Notes: generated by a model not told the origin, from the sequence alone. Shown: positions 18,422-26,042, counted from the stretch's first letter. The stretch is DNA of 47,696 nucleotides from Gammaproteobacteria bacterium (GCA_020845935.1 JADLEV010000014.1:1-47696); one strand, 5' to 3'. A program made the numbers and translations.

Positions 18422-18584
18422 AGGTGTTGGTCATGGGGCCCATGGTTCTGCCACCCCCAGCATCGATGGCCTCGGGTTCGGACGGTGTACTGATGACTTT
18501 ATCGATGAATTCGCGCGCACTTCGGCTTTGCGCATCGAGCTGGGCCTGGGTGAGGCAGGTGTCATTGGTCCGCTTATAGTTCAC
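18420..18584 (-). other. Possible small ORF or gene remnant, 54 codons
   Basis: On the minus strand a frame from GTG 18584 to TAG 18420 encodes a 54-residue hydrophilic peptide that includes YKRTNDTCLTQAQLDAQS and ends GRTMGPMTNT. The frame stays open upstream for roughly 25 more codons without an ATG. Its composition looks more protein-like than the usual GC-rich shadow frames. I do not recognise it, see no good ribosome binding site, and consider a decayed gene most likely. Confidence 0.2.
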
Positions 18585-18684
18585 TCGATTACCGACACGG
18601 GATTTCCATCTTGCATCGGCAGAACCAACCGCGGGGACGCGGTCTTGCCTTTTGCCTTAAAGGACATTCGAGACGGTTAGCATC

Positions 18685-18706
18685 GGGCGGACACGTAGGT
18701 CCACCC
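18685..18706. repeat. Dispersed palindrome, family A, copy 3 (degenerate)
   Basis: GGGCGGACACGTAGGTCCACCC is the same element as at 4584 and 8493, with one arm base changed so that one pair is lost. It lies in the 445-base gap between lysS and the DUF2868 gene. Apart from the hairpin, the possible remnant ORF and this repeat, I see nothing in that gap except a TATAAT at 18807-18812 that may be the -10 element of the next gene. Confidence 0.55.
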
Positions 18707-18826
18707 GACGGAACCGGACCTACGATCCCGATCCTGGCGACGCGGTTGCCGGAGATCTCGTATCGGATGTGGCCACTTTCAGGCCAAAGGCTGCATCTCC
18801 TTTACGTATAATCGTCGCGCCAACCC

Positions 18827-20272
18827 GTGACGGCGACCTTGTCCACGCACTTCACCACTTATCTACAGGCCGAAACCTTGCGGTGCATCGAGGAAGCAGC
18901 CGGGACACCGGAGCGCGATGCCGCGATCGAGGCTGCGGCGATGTCCGCGACGCCTGACTTTGCCGGCCGGATCCTGGAACGCGCGCGACGCTTCGATACT
19001 CGGTTTGGAATCGATCGAGCGCTGCGCCGGACCGGCGGGCACCTGCGCCTCGCGATCCTGCTTTTGTCGGGACTCGGCTTCACGGTCGGGATCGGCACAG
19101 CGCAGATCCTGCCGGCTGGATTTCCGGCGCGCGCCAACGTCGTCACTGTGCTGCTCGCGCTGTTGTTGCCGCACACGATCGCGCTGGCGCTTTGGGGGTT
19201 CGTCGGCATCTCGGGGGTTGTTGGCGCGAGCCCTCGCGCGGCCGCGGCCTGGCTGGGCCGTCGAGCTGTCGACCTGCAACGAACGCTGGCGCAGCGCGAT
19301 CGCGGCGATACCGTGACGCGCGCCGCCATACAGGCCTGGGGGACATTGCTGACGGAGACCAAGGCTGGCCGACATCACCTCGCCTGCGTGTCGCATCGTT
19401 TCTGGCTCGCCCACCTGACGGGATCGCTGCTTGGCTGCTGGTGGCTGCTGACCGTGCGCCAGGTCGAGTTTTCCTGGGGCAGCACCCTGCTCGGCCCCGA
19501 CGACATGCAGTCGATATTGGGCACACTGACGCATGCCGTCGCGGCATTCGGCTTGCCGGCACCGACTGAGGGTGATATCGCAGCGAGCGCCGTGGGCGAG
19601 AGTTCCCTCGATCCTGAGTTGCGGCGGCGCTGGGGATTGTTCCTGCTAGCCGTGATCGCAACATTGGGCGTGTTGCCGCGTCTCGCCGCCCTGTCATACG
19701 ACCTGGCCCTTGGCTCGTGGCGCAGCCGGCGTTTGCCCCTGAACCTCCAGCGTCCTGGATTTGCTCGCTTGCGCCCGATCCTGCTGCCGGTGCCGACCCA
19801 GCGGGAAGTGCTTGACCCGAATACCGGGCCGAACGAACGACTGGAACCTGCGATACACGACGGAACGATCAGCAAGCCGCCCGGCGGGTCGGCATGGATC
19901 GGCCTGGATCGGTTCCCGGAACCACTGCCCTTCATCACGGACGACACCACGCTGCTTGGCACGATCGTGACGCGCGCTGATCGTGAGCGGATCCATGACC
20001 TCATCGCGACCGACTCGTGGCCCGCAATCTGCGTTGCCGTCGACCTCGCGACGACACCCGATCGCGGCGTCGCGCGCCTGATCGAAGAATTGCGGCAACG
20101 GGCGCGTCGACCCTTGCATCTGGTGGTCATCGCAACGCCGCGCGCCGCGCTGTTGTCGGGTGCGGATCGTCGGATACGTCGCGATGACTGGCTGGTGCTC
20201 GGCGCGAGGGCAGGTTTGCCACCGGACCGCGTGCATGTGCCGGATGATGGCAACGGCGAGGTAATGCGATGA
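18827..20272 (+). CDS. DUF2868 domain-containing membrane protein
   Basis: This 481-residue protein has predicted membrane segments around LRLAILLLSGLGFTVGIGTA, VVTVLLALLLPHTIALALWG, GSLLGCWWLLTV and WGLFLLAVIATLGVL. A soluble C-terminal part follows, with PAICVAVDLATTPDRGVARL and PLHLVVIATPRAALL. The order matches DUF2868 proteins, which are regularly encoded next to a DUF3482 GTPase, as here. No biochemical role is established; a membrane-bound partner of the GTPase is a fair inference. The start is GTG 18827. The stop overlaps the next ATG by four bases (20269-20272), giving translational coupling. Confidence 0.8.
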   Translation: MTATLSTHFTTYLQAETLRCIEEAAGTPERDAAIEAAAMSATPDFAGRILERARRFDTRFGIDRALRRTGGHLRLAILLLSGLGFTVGIGTAQILPAGFPARANVVTVLLALLLPHTIALALWGFVGISGVVGASPRAAAAWLGRRAVDLQRTLAQRDRGDTVTRAAIQAWGTLLTETKAGRHHLACVSHRFWLAHLTGSLLGCWWLLTVRQVEFSWGSTLLGPDDMQSILGTLTHAVAAFGLPAPTEGDIAASAVGESSLDPELRRRWGLFLLAVIATLGVLPRLAALSYDLALGSWRSRRLPLNLQRPGFARLRPILLPVPTQREVLDPNTGPNERLEPAIHDGTISKPPGGSAWIGLDRFPEPLPFITDDTTLLGTIVTRADRERIHDLIATDSWPAICVAVDLATTPDRGVARLIEELRQRARRPLHLVVIATPRAALLSGADRRIRRDDWLVLGARAGLPPDRVHVPDDGNGEVMR

Positions 20273-21609
20273 ACAGCGATCGACCTGCCACGATCCGGAT
20301 CGCGGTCGTCGGCCACACCAATGCCGGCAAGACGTCGCTGCTGCGCACCCTGACGCGCGACCAGAATTTCGGCGAGGTTTCGATCCATCCGGCGACCACA
20401 CGACAGGTCGAAGCGGTCCGGCTCGATCTTGGCGACGGGCGACTGATCGAATTCGACGACACGCCCGGGTTCGAGGATTCGGTCGGCCTGCTCGACACGC
20501 TGCATCGCGGCGATCCGGACCCCCGCACACCCGGACCGCTGCGGCTCGAACGATTTCTGGTGACACCGGCCGCGGTGACCGAGTTTGCCCAGGAAGCCAA
20601 GGCGTTGCGCCAACTGCTGGCGTCGGATCTGGCTATCTATGTCGTCGATGCCAGCGAGCCGGTCAGTGGCCGCTACGCCGACGAATGTGTGATCCTGGCC
20701 TGGTCCGGCAAGCCCTGTCTGGTGGTGTTGAACTTCATTGCCCGAGCCACGGCAATCAGCGCCTGGCGCGATGCGTTGCGACAGGCTGGTCTGCATAACG
20801 TCGTCGAATTCGATACCGTCGTGTTCGATCCGGACGAGGAACGCCGCCTGTTGCGCCAGCTTGCGGTACTGCTGCCCGCGGCGGAGGCACACCTCGATCG
20901 GCTGCTGGAACTGCGTCGTGCCGAACGGGCCGGACAACTTGATGCCGCCGCGGCGTTGATTGCCGATACGCTGGCCGGTTGCGCCGCGCTGCGGACCAGC
21001 GGATCCGACGCAACGGATCTGCGCGACCAGGCACGACGCCGGGAACAGGCATTGCACGCGGATCTGCTGGCGCTGTTTCGCTTCAGCGAGCGTGACCAGG
21101 CACCGGCCGAGGTGCCGATTGCCGGCAGTGCCTGGAGCGTGGATTTGTTCGATTCGCGAATTCTCACCCAACTCGGCCTGGGGCTCGGCAGTGCCGCGGC
21201 CAAGGGCGCCGCCACGGGTGCGGCGATCGATCTCGTCACCGGTTTCACCTCGCTTGGGACCGCGACGATGGCGGGCGGCGTGATCGGCGCGCTGCTGGAT
21301 ACCGCGAACCGGGTCCGCCGCTATTTCGGGTCACGCGACCAGGATCGCCAGGCGACTCAGGTGGATGCGGTGACCCTGCGGTTTCTTGCGCGCCGGGCCT
21401 GTGTTTTGACGCGACACCTTGCCAACCGCGGACATGCCGCGATGCAGCCCATCGCCGTGAATTGGTCGGAATCGTTGCACGACGAGGAGCGGCTGATCAT
21501 GCTGCTCGAGCGGGCCCGGACTCTGCCCGCTTGGGTCCGGACCAGCCGGCAAGGGGATCGCTTGCGGCCTGCCTTGATAGAAATCGTGCGAACCAACCTG
21601 CCGGACTGA
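20269..21609 (+). CDS. GTPase with DUF3482 domain
   Basis: This 446-residue protein has an N-terminal small GTPase domain: G1 loop GHTNAGKTS at residues 15-23, a switch region with SIHPATTRQVE, and G3 FDDTPGFED near residue 64. The G4 motif is not a standard NKxD; the expected place reads PCLVVLNFI. The C-terminal DUF3482 region includes a glycine/alanine-rich amphipathic or membrane-inserting stretch (GLGSAAAKGAATGAAIDLVT) that resembles membrane-perturbing segments of other GTPases. It is coupled to the DUF2868 membrane protein and probably works with it at the inner membrane. The biological role is unknown. Confidence 0.82.
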   Translation: MNSDRPATIRIAVVGHTNAGKTSLLRTLTRDQNFGEVSIHPATTRQVEAVRLDLGDGRLIEFDDTPGFEDSVGLLDTLHRGDPDPRTPGPLRLERFLVTPAAVTEFAQEAKALRQLLASDLAIYVVDASEPVSGRYADECVILAWSGKPCLVVLNFIARATAISAWRDALRQAGLHNVVEFDTVVFDPDEERRLLRQLAVLLPAAEAHLDRLLELRRAERAGQLDAAAALIADTLAGCAALRTSGSDATDLRDQARRREQALHADLLALFRFSERDQAPAEVPIAGSAWSVDLFDSRILTQLGLGLGSAAAKGAATGAAIDLVTGFTSLGTATMAGGVIGALLDTANRVRRYFGSRDQDRQATQVDAVTLRFLARRACVLTRHLANRGHAAMQPIAVNWSESLHDEERLIMLLERARTLPAWVRTSRQGDRLRPALIEIVRTNLPD

Positions 21610-21638
21610 AACGGCCGGAGCCAGCGGGCCGCAGGGAC

Positions 21639-22562
21639 TCAGGGCCGATCGGGATCCGCGGCGGCTTCCTTGGTCACCGGCATCACGTCCTTCTTCGCAA
21701 CCCCGAAATACAGCGTGATCGGACTTGCGATATACAGCGTCGAATAGGTTCCGGAGATTGCGCCGACCAGCAGGGCCGCCGAAAACGAATGCAGCATGTC
21801 GCCACCGAAGAAAAACAGCACCAACACGACCAGCAGCACGGTACCGGCGGTGATGAACGTGCGTGACAACGTTTCATTGATGGAAATGTTGAACGCGTCG
21901 ACGACCGTCCCGGTACGCAGCTTGCGCAGGTTTTCCCGGACCCGATCGAAGATAACGACGGTATCGTTCAGCGAGTAACCGATTACGGCCAGTACCGAAG
22001 CCAGCGCCGGCAGGTCGAACGGCAGGCGCGATATGGAAAAGAACCCGAACGTGATGATGACGTCATGCAGCGTCGCCCCGATCGCGCCGAGGCTGAATTT
22101 CCATGAAAACCGCACCATCACGTAGATCAGGATGCCGAAAATCGCATACAGCATCGCCAGACCGCCATCGTCACGCAAATCCTCGCCAACCTGGGGGCCG
22201 ACGAATTCGATGCGTCGCGGCTCCGCTCCCGGCAGCAATGCACGCAGTCGACTGCTGATCTCATCGTCAGACGCCTGTTGGACCGGCAGGCGCACCATGA
22301 TTTCGCGATCGCTGCCGATGTTCTGCACGATCGCGCCGGAAAACTCCGACTCTTCCAGAACCTTGCGGATCTCGGCAATCTGCACCGGGCGCTCGTAGCT
22401 GAGTTCCGCCAGCACGCCACCGGTGAAGTCGATTGCCAGGTTAAAGCCCTGCAAGACAATCGAGGCGAGCGAGCCAAGGATGAGGATGCTCGAGAGGATC
22501 GCGGCGATTCGTTCTCGACCGCGGCCAATGAACGTGATCTTGGTGTTGAGCAGCAATTGCAT
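21639..22562 (-). CDS. secF: Protein translocase subunit SecF
   Basis: This 307-residue inner-membrane protein is part of SecDF, which uses the proton gradient to help pull exported proteins through SecYEG. Visible features are the first membrane segment (AAILSSILILGSLASIVLQG), the conserved AIDFTGGVLAEL, the periplasmic P4-like domain ending RRIEFVGPQVGEDLRDDGG, and the membrane block with SVLAVIGYSLNDTVVIFDRV and NETLSRTFITAGTVLLVV. The length is normal for SecF. Unusually, no secD or yajC precedes it: the upstream neighbour is a divergent small membrane protein behind a large hairpin. It therefore needs its own promoter. Confidence 0.93.
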   Translation of the reverse strand: MQLLLNTKITFIGRGRERIAAILSSILILGSLASIVLQGFNLAIDFTGGVLAELSYERPVQIAEIRKVLEESEFSGAIVQNIGSDREIMVRLPVQQASDDEISSRLRALLPGAEPRRIEFVGPQVGEDLRDDGGLAMLYAIFGILIYVMVRFSWKFSLGAIGATLHDVIITFGFFSISRLPFDLPALASVLAVIGYSLNDTVVIFDRVRENLRKLRTGTVVDAFNISINETLSRTFITAGTVLLVVLVLFFFGGDMLHSFSAALLVGAISGTYSTLYIASPITLYFGVAKKDVMPVTKEAAADPDRP

Positions 22563-22628
22563 GGGTCGGTAGGCGGCCGGATTGAAAGCGGAAACGGGCC
22601 GCGATTATTACATAGCCACCTGATCCTT

Positions 22629-22678
22629 TAACAGGTTGGGGCAAAACGGGACCACTACCGTTTTACCCCAACCTGTTA
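22629..22678. repeat. Near-perfect 21-bp inverted repeat between secF and a small ORF
   Basis: Arms 22629-22649 and 22658-22678 match at 20 of 21 positions (one C:A mismatch) around an 8-base loop. Each arm carries AACAGGTTGGGG. It lies between two divergent starts, 67 bases from secF and 11 from the small ORF, so a terminator role is unexpected. It could be an operator, a miniature transposable-element remnant, or a hairpin in either leader. Confidence 0.65.
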
Positions 22679-22688
22679 GACTAAGGCC

Positions 22689-22970
22689 ATGCCGGTATGG
22701 TTGATCTGGTTTCTGCTCATCGTCTTTGTCGCGCATCTCGCCGTGTTCGCGCGGCTCGCGTTGCGGCACCGGAATCTGCGCTATTCACTGGTGACCTTGA
22801 CGTTCGTGCTGCTGGTCGCATCGTTCAGCCTGCGCCTCGGCGCGCCCGAATGGACGATCGGACGGATGCCCGTCCACTGGATGTTGCGCTACGCCGCCTG
22901 GGCCATTGCGGCAATCACGATTTCCTGGTTGATTCACTTGAAGGTCGCGGCAAGACGGGCCAAGCAGTAG
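22689..22970 (+). CDS. Small inner-membrane protein, unknown function
   Basis: This 93-residue protein has about three hydrophobic segments (VWLIWFLLIVFVAHLAVFA, LVTLTFVLLVASFSLRL, MLRYAAWAIAAITISWLIHL) joined by basic loops and a basic tail. Only the membrane topology can be read. It starts 11 bases after the large inverted repeat and ends two bases from the end of the convergent acyl carrier protein gene. I do not recognise a family. Confidence 0.6.
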   Translation: MPVWLIWFLLIVFVAHLAVFARLALRHRNLRYSLVTLTFVLLVASFSLRLGAPEWTIGRMPVHWMLRYAAWAIAAITISWLIHLKVAARRAKQ

Positions 22971-22972
22971 GC

Positions 22973-23245
22973 TCAGGCGGACGGACGCTGCGGACCGCCC
23001 TCGCGCTTGTCGCAGACATACGCGACAACATCATTCAACGATACCAGGCGGGCGTAATCCACCTCCGGGATCGGCATGCAGAACGCTTCATGCAACCCAA
23101 TGATGAGATTCAGCCAATCGATTGAATCGAGATCGATTTGATCCCGCAATGGTCGCGCCGGGTCGAGATCCTGCTCGACCACCTCTGGGGCAATGCGCGC
23201 CAGTTCCGTCAGTACCATGCTGCGAACTTCGCCCTGTCTCTTCAT
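22973..23245 (-). CDS. Acyl carrier protein, stand-alone
   Basis: This 90-residue protein is a single carrier domain. Ser41 in DQIDLDSIDWLNLIIGLHEA is the predicted phosphopantetheine attachment site (DSxx motif), and helices II and III follow with the usual spacing. ATG 23245 has AGGAG about 8 bases upstream. It is not FabC-like AcpP, which has DSLDTVE at that place; the DSIDWLN form is typical of specialised carriers in secondary or membrane lipid pathways. No ketosynthase, ligase or transferase is adjacent, so its partner enzymes are elsewhere in the genome. Confidence 0.8.
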   Translation of the reverse strand: MKRQGEVRSMVLTELARIAPEVVEQDLDPARPLRDQIDLDSIDWLNLIIGLHEAFCMPIPEVDYARLVSLNDVVAYVCDKREGGPQRPSA

Positions 23246-23532
23246 GGCATGCTCCTGCTCCGAATGGCCCGCTCTCAGGATCTTGAGGAATGATATCCAT
23301 ATCGTTTTTCAACTCGCAAAGGAAATATTTACCGTCGTTCGCTCCTGGTAAGCGCATCAAGCCCTTGCGCGCTCGATGCGCGATAAAGCGATCCCCGGAG
23401 TTTCCTTGCCACGAGGTCGGCGTTTTGCCCTGACTCCTTCGTTGCGCTTGCCAAAGTGATTTTCGGTGGGATTTCCGACCCATCCGAGCCCCACATTTCG
23501 GCGGACAAGTTCTCGTCAGCCGTTCTGGAACC

Positions 23533-23546
23533 TTGATCGCGATCAG
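23533..23546. promoter_or_regulatory. FNR/Anr-type operator upstream of nrdD
   Basis: TTGATCGCGATCAG matches 13 of the 14 positions of the FNR consensus TTGAT-N4-ATCAA. It lies 102 bases before the nrdD start, in a gap with no gene. An oxygen-sensing FNR/Anr regulator would fit control of an anaerobic ribonucleotide reductase. Confidence 0.7.
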
Positions 23547-23564
23547 TCTTGCGCGGGGGCTGAG

Positions 23565-23580
23565 TAGCAAAATCTGGTGG
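23565..23580. promoter_or_regulatory. NrdR box 1 upstream of nrdD
   Basis: The core CAAAATCTGGT (23568-23578) matches the NrdR box core CWATATMTWGT at 9 of 11 positions. Its distance from box 2 is exactly 32 bases, three helical turns, which is the usual spacing of paired NrdR boxes. NrdR represses ribonucleotide reductase genes when dATP is high. Confidence 0.6.
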
Positions 23581-23596
23581 TCGTTGGCACCCACCC

Positions 23597-23612
23597 ATAC
23601 AACATCTAGTAC
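23597..23612. promoter_or_regulatory. NrdR box 2 upstream of nrdD
   Basis: The core CAACATCTAGT (23600-23610) matches the consensus CWATATMTWGT at 10 of 11 positions. It lies 35 bases before the nrdD ATG and forms a tandem pair with box 1. The rest of the gap 23246-23647 holds nothing else I can recognise. Confidence 0.68.
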
Positions 23613-23647
23613 AACGCGCGACGAGCGCCAGCTGAAAAGGCACCGAT

Positions 23648-25684
23648 ATGCAAATTGCCGCGGTACAGAGCGTTGCCCTTCCCACCCAGGTCGTCAAGCG
23701 CAGCGGTGCGATCGAGGGTTTCAACCGCGACAAGATACGCTCCGCCGTCGAGCGTGCCGGCCGAGCGACCGGTGAATTCGATTCAACCGAGGCCGATCGG
23801 CTGACCACCGAAGTCATCAAGGTCATCACCCATCGCAGCCGCGACGCGGCACCGCCGAACATCGAAGAAATCCAGGACACCGTCGAACAGGCACTGATCA
23901 GTGCCGACTATTACAAGACAGCTCGGTCCTACATCGTCTACCGGGAGCAGCATCGCCGGTTGCGCCAGGACCGGGGCATGGCGATTGACGTGATCTCGTC
24001 GGTCAACGAGTACCTCGACCGGCTCGACTGGCGCGTCAACGCCAATGCCAATCAGGGATACTCGCTCGGGGGCCTGATCCTCAACGTCTCGGGCAAGGTG
24101 ATCGCCAACTACTGGCTCAATCACGTCTATACGCCGGAAATCGGCCAAGCCCATCGCGACGGCGATCTGCACATTCACGACCTCGACATGCTGGCCGGAT
24201 ATTGCGCCGGCTGGTCACTGCGACGATTGCTGGTCGAGGGTCTGAACGGGATTCCCGGCAAGGTCGAGGCCGGCCCGCCGAAGCACATGTCGAGCGCCAT
24301 CGGCCAAATCGTCAATTTCCTCGGCTGCTTGCAGAACGAGTGGGCAGGGGCACAGGCATTCAGCTCGTTCGACACCTACATGGCCCCATACATCCGCAAG
24401 GACAACCTGAGCTATGAGGAAGTCAAGCAGGGTATCCAGGAGCTGATCTACAACCTGAATGTGCCCTCGCGCTGGGGCACGCAAACCCCTTTCACGAATC
24501 TGACTTTCGACTGGACCTGTCCCGAAGATCTGAAGAATCAGATCCCGATCATCGGCGGTGAAGAGATGCCATTCAGCTATGGCGATCTCCAGGCCGAGAT
24601 GGACATGATCAACCGCGCCTATATCGAAGTGATGAGTAGCGGCGATACCCATGGCCGCGTGTTCACCTTCCCGATTCCGACCTACAACATCACGCCGGAT
24701 TTTCCGTGGGACGCGCCGAACACCGATCTGCTGTTCGCAATGACGGCGAAGTACGGCCTGCCGTATTTCCAGAACTTCCTGAATTCGGAATTGAAGCCGA
24801 ACATGATCCGGTCGATGTGCTGCCGGCTGCAGCTCGATCTGTCGGAACTGCTGAAACGCGGCAATGGCCTGTTCGGTTCCGCCGAACAGACCGGCTCGCT
24901 CGGGGTCGTCACGATCAACTGCGCCCGGCTCGGTTATGTCTATCGCGGCAACCTGGCGGCGCTGTACGCGCGGCTGGACGAGCTGATGCAGATGGCGAGC
25001 ACCAGTCTCGAAACGAAGCGCAAGGTCATCGAGCGTTACATCGACGGTGGCCTGTTCCCGTACACGAAACGCTACCTCGGCTCGCTGCGCAATCATTTCG
25101 CGACGATCGGCATCAATGGCGTCAACGAAATGATCCGCAATTTCACCGACGGCGCGATCGACATCACCGCGGCCGAAGGGCACCAGTTCGCCTGCGAGTT
25201 TCTCGATCATATCCGCGGCCGGATCACCGAGTTTCAGGAACAGACCGGGCACATGTACAACCTTGAAGCCTCGCCTGCGGAAGGAACGACTTATCGTTTC
25301 GCCAAAGAGGACCGGAAACGCTTTCCCGGGATTATCCAGGCGGGCTCGGCGACGGCGCCGTACTACACCAACTCGACCCAAATGCCGGTCGGTTACACCG
25401 ACGATCCGTTCGCGGCGATGGAGCACCAGGAAGCACTGCAAAAGCGTTATACCGGCGGTACGGTGTTCCACATCTACATGGGCGAACAGGTATCGAGCGC
25501 GCAGGCGTGCAAGAGCCTGGTTCGGCGAACCCTGGAACGCTTCCGGATCCCGTACATCACGATTACACCGACTTTTTCGATCTGCCCGACGCATGGTTAC
25601 CTGCCGGGAGAGCATGAATTCTGTCCGCGTTGCGATGAGGCCATCATCCAACGCAAGGGCGCGCAGTCCTGCGCCGAATGTTGA
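23648..25684 (+). CDS. nrdD: Anaerobic ribonucleoside-triphosphate reductase, large part without glycyl-radical loop
   Basis: This 678-residue class III ribonucleotide reductase makes dNTPs from NTPs without oxygen. Residues about 10-100 form the ATP-cone (VVKRSGAIEGFNRDKIRSAV). The barrel follows with Cys227 (VNFLGCLQNEWAG) and the thiyl-radical candidate Cys425 (VVTINCARLGYVYRG). The C-terminus ends in a zinc-ribbon-like set of cysteines at 646, 659, 662, 675 and 678 and then stops at TGA. The RVxGY glycyl-radical loop that normally follows is missing from this frame. It is present instead in a separate ORF at 25798-25971. FNR and NrdR sites lie upstream; nrdG lies downstream. Confidence 0.93.
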   Translation: MQIAAVQSVALPTQVVKRSGAIEGFNRDKIRSAVERAGRATGEFDSTEADRLTTEVIKVITHRSRDAAPPNIEEIQDTVEQALISADYYKTARSYIVYREQHRRLRQDRGMAIDVISSVNEYLDRLDWRVNANANQGYSLGGLILNVSGKVIANYWLNHVYTPEIGQAHRDGDLHIHDLDMLAGYCAGWSLRRLLVEGLNGIPGKVEAGPPKHMSSAIGQIVNFLGCLQNEWAGAQAFSSFDTYMAPYIRKDNLSYEEVKQGIQELIYNLNVPSRWGTQTPFTNLTFDWTCPEDLKNQIPIIGGEEMPFSYGDLQAEMDMINRAYIEVMSSGDTHGRVFTFPIPTYNITPDFPWDAPNTDLLFAMTAKYGLPYFQNFLNSELKPNMIRSMCCRLQLDLSELLKRGNGLFGSAEQTGSLGVVTINCARLGYVYRGNLAALYARLDELMQMASTSLETKRKVIERYIDGGLFPYTKRYLGSLRNHFATIGINGVNEMIRNFTDGAIDITAAEGHQFACEFLDHIRGRITEFQEQTGHMYNLEASPAEGTTYRFAKEDRKRFPGIIQAGSATAPYYTNSTQMPVGYTDDPFAAMEHQEALQKRYTGGTVFHIYMGEQVSSAQACKSLVRRTLERFRIPYITITPTFSICPTHGYLPGEHEFCPRCDEAIIQRKGAQSCAEC

Positions 25685-25797
25685 GCTTGCTCGCACAAGG
25701 ATGATGCGATCGCGCAGCGGCCAATGTCTGCTGCGAGAGAATCTGGACGAGGCAGGAAGGGCTCGGTCAGACGTAGTTAATCGGGGAGGAAAACACC

Positions 25798-25971
25798 ATG
25801 TTGAATACGAAGCAAATCGAAGACAGCGAACGGCAACGTTGCGAAGTCTGGACTCGCGTGATGGGCTATCACCGTCCGGTATCGCAGTACAATCCGGGCA
25901 AACGCAGCGAACATGCCGAACGCCGTTTTTTCAAGGAATGTGGCGGACTGAGCAACGTCGCGGCGCGATAG
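25798..25971 (+). CDS. nrdD: Separate glycyl-radical segment of NrdD (57 residues)
   Basis: This short ORF encodes CEVWTRVMGYHRPVSQYNPG, the glycyl-radical loop of class III ribonucleotide reductase, with Gly23 as the predicted radical site (RVMGY). The following KRSEHAERRFF is the usual end of pseudomonad-type NrdD. It has its own ATG 25798 and a very strong Shine-Dalgarno (GGGGAGG, 8 bases upstream), and lies 113 bases after the large NrdD stop. Because it has its own start signals and ends just before a terminator, it looks like a real separate polypeptide that assembles with the large subunit, comparable in idea to the GrcA spare part of pyruvate formate-lyase. NrdG, encoded next, would activate it. 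Confidence 0.85.
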   Translation: MLNTKQIEDSERQRCEVWTRVMGYHRPVSQYNPGKRSEHAERRFFKECGGLSNVAAR

Positions 25972-26005
25972 CGGCCAGCGGCCCGCCGCACTGATGTTAG
26001 CGGCA

Positions 26006-26042
26006 ACCGGGCTCGATCCGAGATTGAGCCCGGTCTTCTTTT
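26006..26042 (+). terminator. Rho-independent terminator between nrdD segment and nrdG
   Basis: ACCGGGCTC (26006-26014) pairs perfectly with GAGCCCGGT (26025-26033) and is followed by TCTTCTTTT. It lies between the short glycyl-radical ORF and nrdG, so nrdG must come from read-through or a weak promoter of its own, giving less activase than reductase. Confidence 0.85.

Noticed and set aside
25684-25798. A simple frameshift or sequencing error joining the two NrdD parts
   Set aside because: The short ORF has its own ATG and a strong Shine-Dalgarno, and 113 bases of non-coding sequence lie between; a one-base correction would not join them into a normal NrdD.
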